A DNA stretch of 7,950 bases from DATJPR01 sp035506295 (GTDB taxonomy: Bacteria > Bacteroidota > Ignavibacteria > UBA10030 > UBA6906): positions 1 to 7,950 of the forward strand of contig DATJPR010000252.1 of the NCBI GenBank assembly GCA_035506295.1, read 5' to 3'. This document shows, piece after piece, positions 6,868-7,950 of this stretch. The position numbers and the translations under genes were made by a program. The notes beneath the pieces are model-generated. The model was not told the DNA's origin. It saw only the letters and a program-made list of their open reading frames with translations, and searched no databases. The number at the start of each line of letters is the position of its first letter. The first letter of the stretch is position 1.

Positions 6868-7283
6868 GGATGAACATGCTCCGCCGATGTGATCTGGAGT
6901 TTACTATGATGGATGCCTTTCAGGCTCGCGATGTCCGACGCGATTTCCCGCAGGGCTCCCGCTCGACCCCGTAATAGTATGACCTCCAGGCAGTTATCGT
7001 GATCGATATGAACATGAGTGGTGGAAATGATGGAATGGTGGTGATCGTGTTGGATTGTCGTCAGACGCTCTTCAAGTTCACGCTTGTGGTGATCATACAC
7101 GAGCGTCAGCACGGCGAGTGCCGGCGCCTTGTCATCCTGAACCCGATCTTCATCGAGAATGGTGCGCATGAGATCACGGATTCCCTGTGACCGGTTCACG
7201 AAACCCTTCCGTCGGTTGAATCGGTCGAATCTCTTGAGCAGATCCTGTTCTATGGAGATCCCAAAGCGTATGAGAGTGTTCAT
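6864..7283 (-). CDS. nikR: NikR, nickel-responsive ribbon-helix-helix repressor
   Basis: This is a 139-residue protein from the ATG at 7283. Residues 4-40 form the ribbon-helix-helix DNA-binding domain: IRFGISIEQDLLKRFDRF then NRSQGIRDLMR. Residues about 55-135 form the ACT-like nickel-binding domain. The high-affinity square-planar site is intact: H79, H90, H92 and C98 correspond to E. coli H76, H87, H89 and C95, with identical spacing. The start matches the family length. In-frame upstream codons TTG at 7364 and 7331 would add 27 or 16 residues unlike NikR. No clear Shine-Dalgarno sequence precedes the ATG, and the DNA just upstream is instead the putative operator. With nickel bound, NikR represses uptake genes. 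As first gene of the operon, overlapping the receptor gene by 4 bp, it most likely controls itself and everything downstream. Confidence 0.95.
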   Translation of the reverse strand: MNTLIRFGISIEQDLLKRFDRFNRRKGFVNRSQGIRDLMRTILDEDRVQDDKAPALAVLTLVYDHHKRELEERLTTIQHDHHHSIISTTHVHIDHDNCLEVILLRGRAGALREIASDIASLKGIHHSKLQITSAEHVHP

Positions 7284-7284
7284 G

Positions 7285-7312
7285 GTAGCACGTTTTTCTA
7301 GAAAGGTAACAC
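7285..7312 (-). promoter_or_regulatory. putative NikR operator, two half-sites 21 bp apart
   Basis: Read on the minus strand, GTGTTAC (7312-7306), 14 bases, then GTGCTAC (7291-7285), ending one base before the nikR ATG. The two 7-mers differ by one base and lie in the same orientation, so their centres are 21 bp (two helical turns) apart. On the plus strand the repeat extends further: GGTAGCAC and GGTAACAC are each followed by a T-rich TTTTTCT tract. GTGTTAC-type half-sites are known for NikR in some lineages, normally as inverted pairs, so the direct arrangement is a departure. The second half-site overlaps the proposed -10 box, as expected for repression. Confidence 0.5.
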
Positions 7313-7331
7313 TTTTTCTGGCACGGCGCAA
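7303..7331 (-). promoter_or_regulatory. possible promoter of the nikR operon
   Basis: On the minus strand TTGCGC (-35, 7331-7326) is followed by exactly 17 bases and TACCTT (-10, 7308-7303). Each box matches three of six consensus positions, so this is a weak sigma-70-type promoter. It gains support from its overlap with the GTGTTAC half-site. Transcription would start close to 7296 and leave a leader of about a dozen bases. No riboswitch-like leader is visible: there is no room for a NiCo or cobalamin riboswitch between this promoter and nikR. Confidence 0.35.
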
Positions 7332-7411
7332 GTTGAAAACGGGAGGTGATGTTTGCTTGCGCAATGAAGCGATCCTTGTCCATCCACCGCCGAAACCGCC
7401 AATGAGATCAG

Positions 7412-7573
7412 ATGGAAAGAGGACAGACGAGGAGAGGATATTGGCATCGTCAGGGCAAGGTCACATACTGGACCCGACCTGCTGAATTTGTGAACGTAGG
7501 GTACTCTGGAGGTGTGGAAGAGCTACGCGCAGAGATGAAAAACGACGGCAGTGAATGTGCATTGTATGACTAA
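7412..7573 (+). CDS. doubtful small ORF, 53 residues, divergent from nikR
   Basis: ATG at 7412 to TAA at 7571-7573, following an in-frame TGA at 7403. The last 35 or so residues look protein-like (for example VTYWTRPAEFVNVGYSGG then VEELRAEMKNDG), while the first dozen are Arg-rich and less convincing. No good ribosome-binding site precedes the ATG. I recognise no family. It could be a genuine small gene sharing the 128-bp divergent region with nikR, or the end of a larger decayed gene. Its last codons overlap a hairpin that looks like a terminator for the opposite strand, which argues against it. Confidence 0.3.
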   Translation: MERGQTRRGYWHRQGKVTYWTRPAEFVNVGYSGGVEELRAEMKNDGSECALYD

Positions 7574-7583
7574 TTCCTGCCGT
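7538..7583 (-). terminator. putative Rho-independent terminator for leftward transcription from the asparaginase gene
   Basis: On the minus strand ACGGCAG plus GAAT (7583-7573) pairs with ATTC, one bulged base, then CTGCCGT (7556-7545). This gives an 11-bp stem around a 16-base loop. It is followed, two bases later, by a five-T run (7542-7538). It would stop transcripts coming from the asparaginase gene before they reach the nikR promoter. The loop is long and the T run short, so it would be of moderate strength. On the plus strand no T run follows. Confidence 0.5.
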
Positions 7584-7585
7584 TG

Positions 7586-7621
7586 ACGAATCAGCTGCTC
7601 TGCCAGCTGAGCTACGCCAGC
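7586..7621 (-). pseudogene. 5' half of a tRNA-Thr(CGU)-like gene (remnant)
   Basis: Minus-strand bases match the first 36 positions of a tRNA: acceptor strand GCTGGCG, TA at positions 8-9, a perfect D-stem GCTC/GAGC around AGCTGGCA, A26, anticodon 5' stem GCTGA and loop start TTCGT with anticodon CGT (Thr). After this the likeness fails. Position 37 is C rather than a purine, the next bases pair only imperfectly with the anticodon stem, and there is no T-arm (no TTCRA loop) and no 3' acceptor strand complementary to GCTGGCG. It therefore cannot fold as a working tRNA. The 3' side is occupied by the terminator-like hairpin. It is most likely a degraded tRNA or a scar of integration or recombination at a tRNA gene. 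Confidence 0.6.
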
Positions 7622-7770
7622 GATACCACAGACCGCAGGTTGAACACAATATAGGAATGGCCGTCGACTAATCCGGAAGTGGGGAGATATTCCGCATGGC
7701 TTCATCGACGAAATACCCCCTGCTCATACCCGTCTCCATGCACCTCGCTTGTCGAGACCTTCGCAGGAAT

Positions 7771-7950
7771 TCATTTCCAGATCTTCACCTCGAATGTCCC
7801 TCCGGACGAAGCCACTCCCCGAAACATCCCCGTCGTGCTGAACGGCATAACGTAGTTTCCGTGGGCGTCGACAGCGATGAGCCCGCCGTCGGCTTTGTCA
7901 AGCCGGTGATAGATCATTTCGTTGGCGGCCTCCTGGAGTGTCATCCCCTT
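7771..7950 (-). CDS. Ntn-type asparaginase / isoaspartyl peptidase, C-terminal end (partial)
   Basis: The minus-strand frame is open from the right edge to the TGA at 7773-7771. The visible 59 residues are the C-terminus of a T2-type asparaginase (plant-type, IaaA-like). They include MTLQEAANEMIYHRL, then GGLIAVDAHGNYVMPFSTTGMFRG, matching the family's late GG-x-I-A-x-D-x-x-G-N and PF-x-T-x-GM-x-RG signature, and end in FEVKIW. The enzyme cleaves itself before a catalytic Thr, which lies outside the window, and hydrolyses L-asparagine or isoaspartyl dipeptides. It shows no functional link to the nickel cluster. The hairpin at 7538-7583 probably ends its transcript. Confidence 0.85.
   Translation of the reverse strand, partial: KGMTLQEAANEMIYHRLDKADGGLIAVDAHGNYVMPFSTTGMFRGVASSGGTFEVKIWK

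Noticed and set aside
6130..6873. 247-codon plus-strand ORF inside the receptor gene
   Set aside because: It is antisense to the conserved plug region of the receptor, is rich in Arg, Ser and His as shadow frames are, and shows no recognisable domain.
7284..7411. Cobalamin or NiCo riboswitch before the uptake operon
   Set aside because: No B12-box-like or NiCo-like conserved elements are visible, and the proposed promoter leaves a leader of only about a dozen bases.
7159..7485. Long plus-strand ORF over the start of nikR
   Set aside because: It is the opposite-strand shadow of nikR and its promoter, with a composition unlike a natural protein. nikR has full family motifs.
7523..7705. Minus ORF containing AGVAQLAEQLIR
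   Set aside because: This peptide is the familiar false translation of a tRNA 5' half, and it is explained by the tRNA-Thr remnant.

Overview
The window comes from a Gram-negative (diderm) bacterium. It encodes ExbD, TonB and a TonB-dependent outer-membrane receptor, and GC content looks close to half by eye. No gene here fixes the phylum. A Bacteroidota/Chlorobiota-like or deltaproteobacterial-like lineage would fit the mix of NikR, TonB receptor and energy-coupling-factor (ECF) transporter, but this is inference.

Layout. Positions 1-1135 (+) hold the end of exbD and a complete tonB, which overlap by 4 bp. Positions 1136-1717 hold no convincing intact gene. Two minus-strand reading frames there could be one frameshifted or decayed gene. 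Position 1718 upward on the minus strand is a metal-uptake cluster, read right to left: nikR (7283-6864), TonB-dependent receptor (6867-5026), a fusion of an ECF S-component-like membrane domain with a SAM methyltransferase (5029-3860), a CbiQ/EcfT-type permease (3856-3089), a CbiO/EcfA-type ATPase (3082-2387) and, after a 183-bp gap, a NosL-like metallochaperone (2203-1718). The first five genes overlap by 4 bp or lie 3-6 bp apart, so they are almost certainly one operon. Upstream of nikR, a pair of GTGYTAC half-sites overlaps a plausible -10 box, suggesting that NikR represses its own operon. Positions 7412-7950 hold a doubtful small plus-strand ORF, a minus-strand hairpin with a T run, the 5' half of a tRNA-Thr(CGU)-like gene, and the C-terminal end of an Ntn-type asparaginase/isoaspartyl peptidase.

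How the parts fit. The likely job is high-affinity, nickel-responsive uptake across both membranes. The receptor, energised by the adjacent TonB/ExbD, brings a nickel species through the outer membrane. The ECF module (S domain, T permease, A ATPase) moves it across the inner membrane. NikR shuts the system off when nickel is sufficient. There is no CbiM/NikM, the usual free-ion Ni/Co S subunit. Its place is taken by a different S-like domain fused to a methyltransferase. This is the most unusual part of the window and suggests that the transported form may be a nickel chelate whose ligand is methylated on or after entry. That chemistry is inference; the operon structure and the fusion are seen directly.
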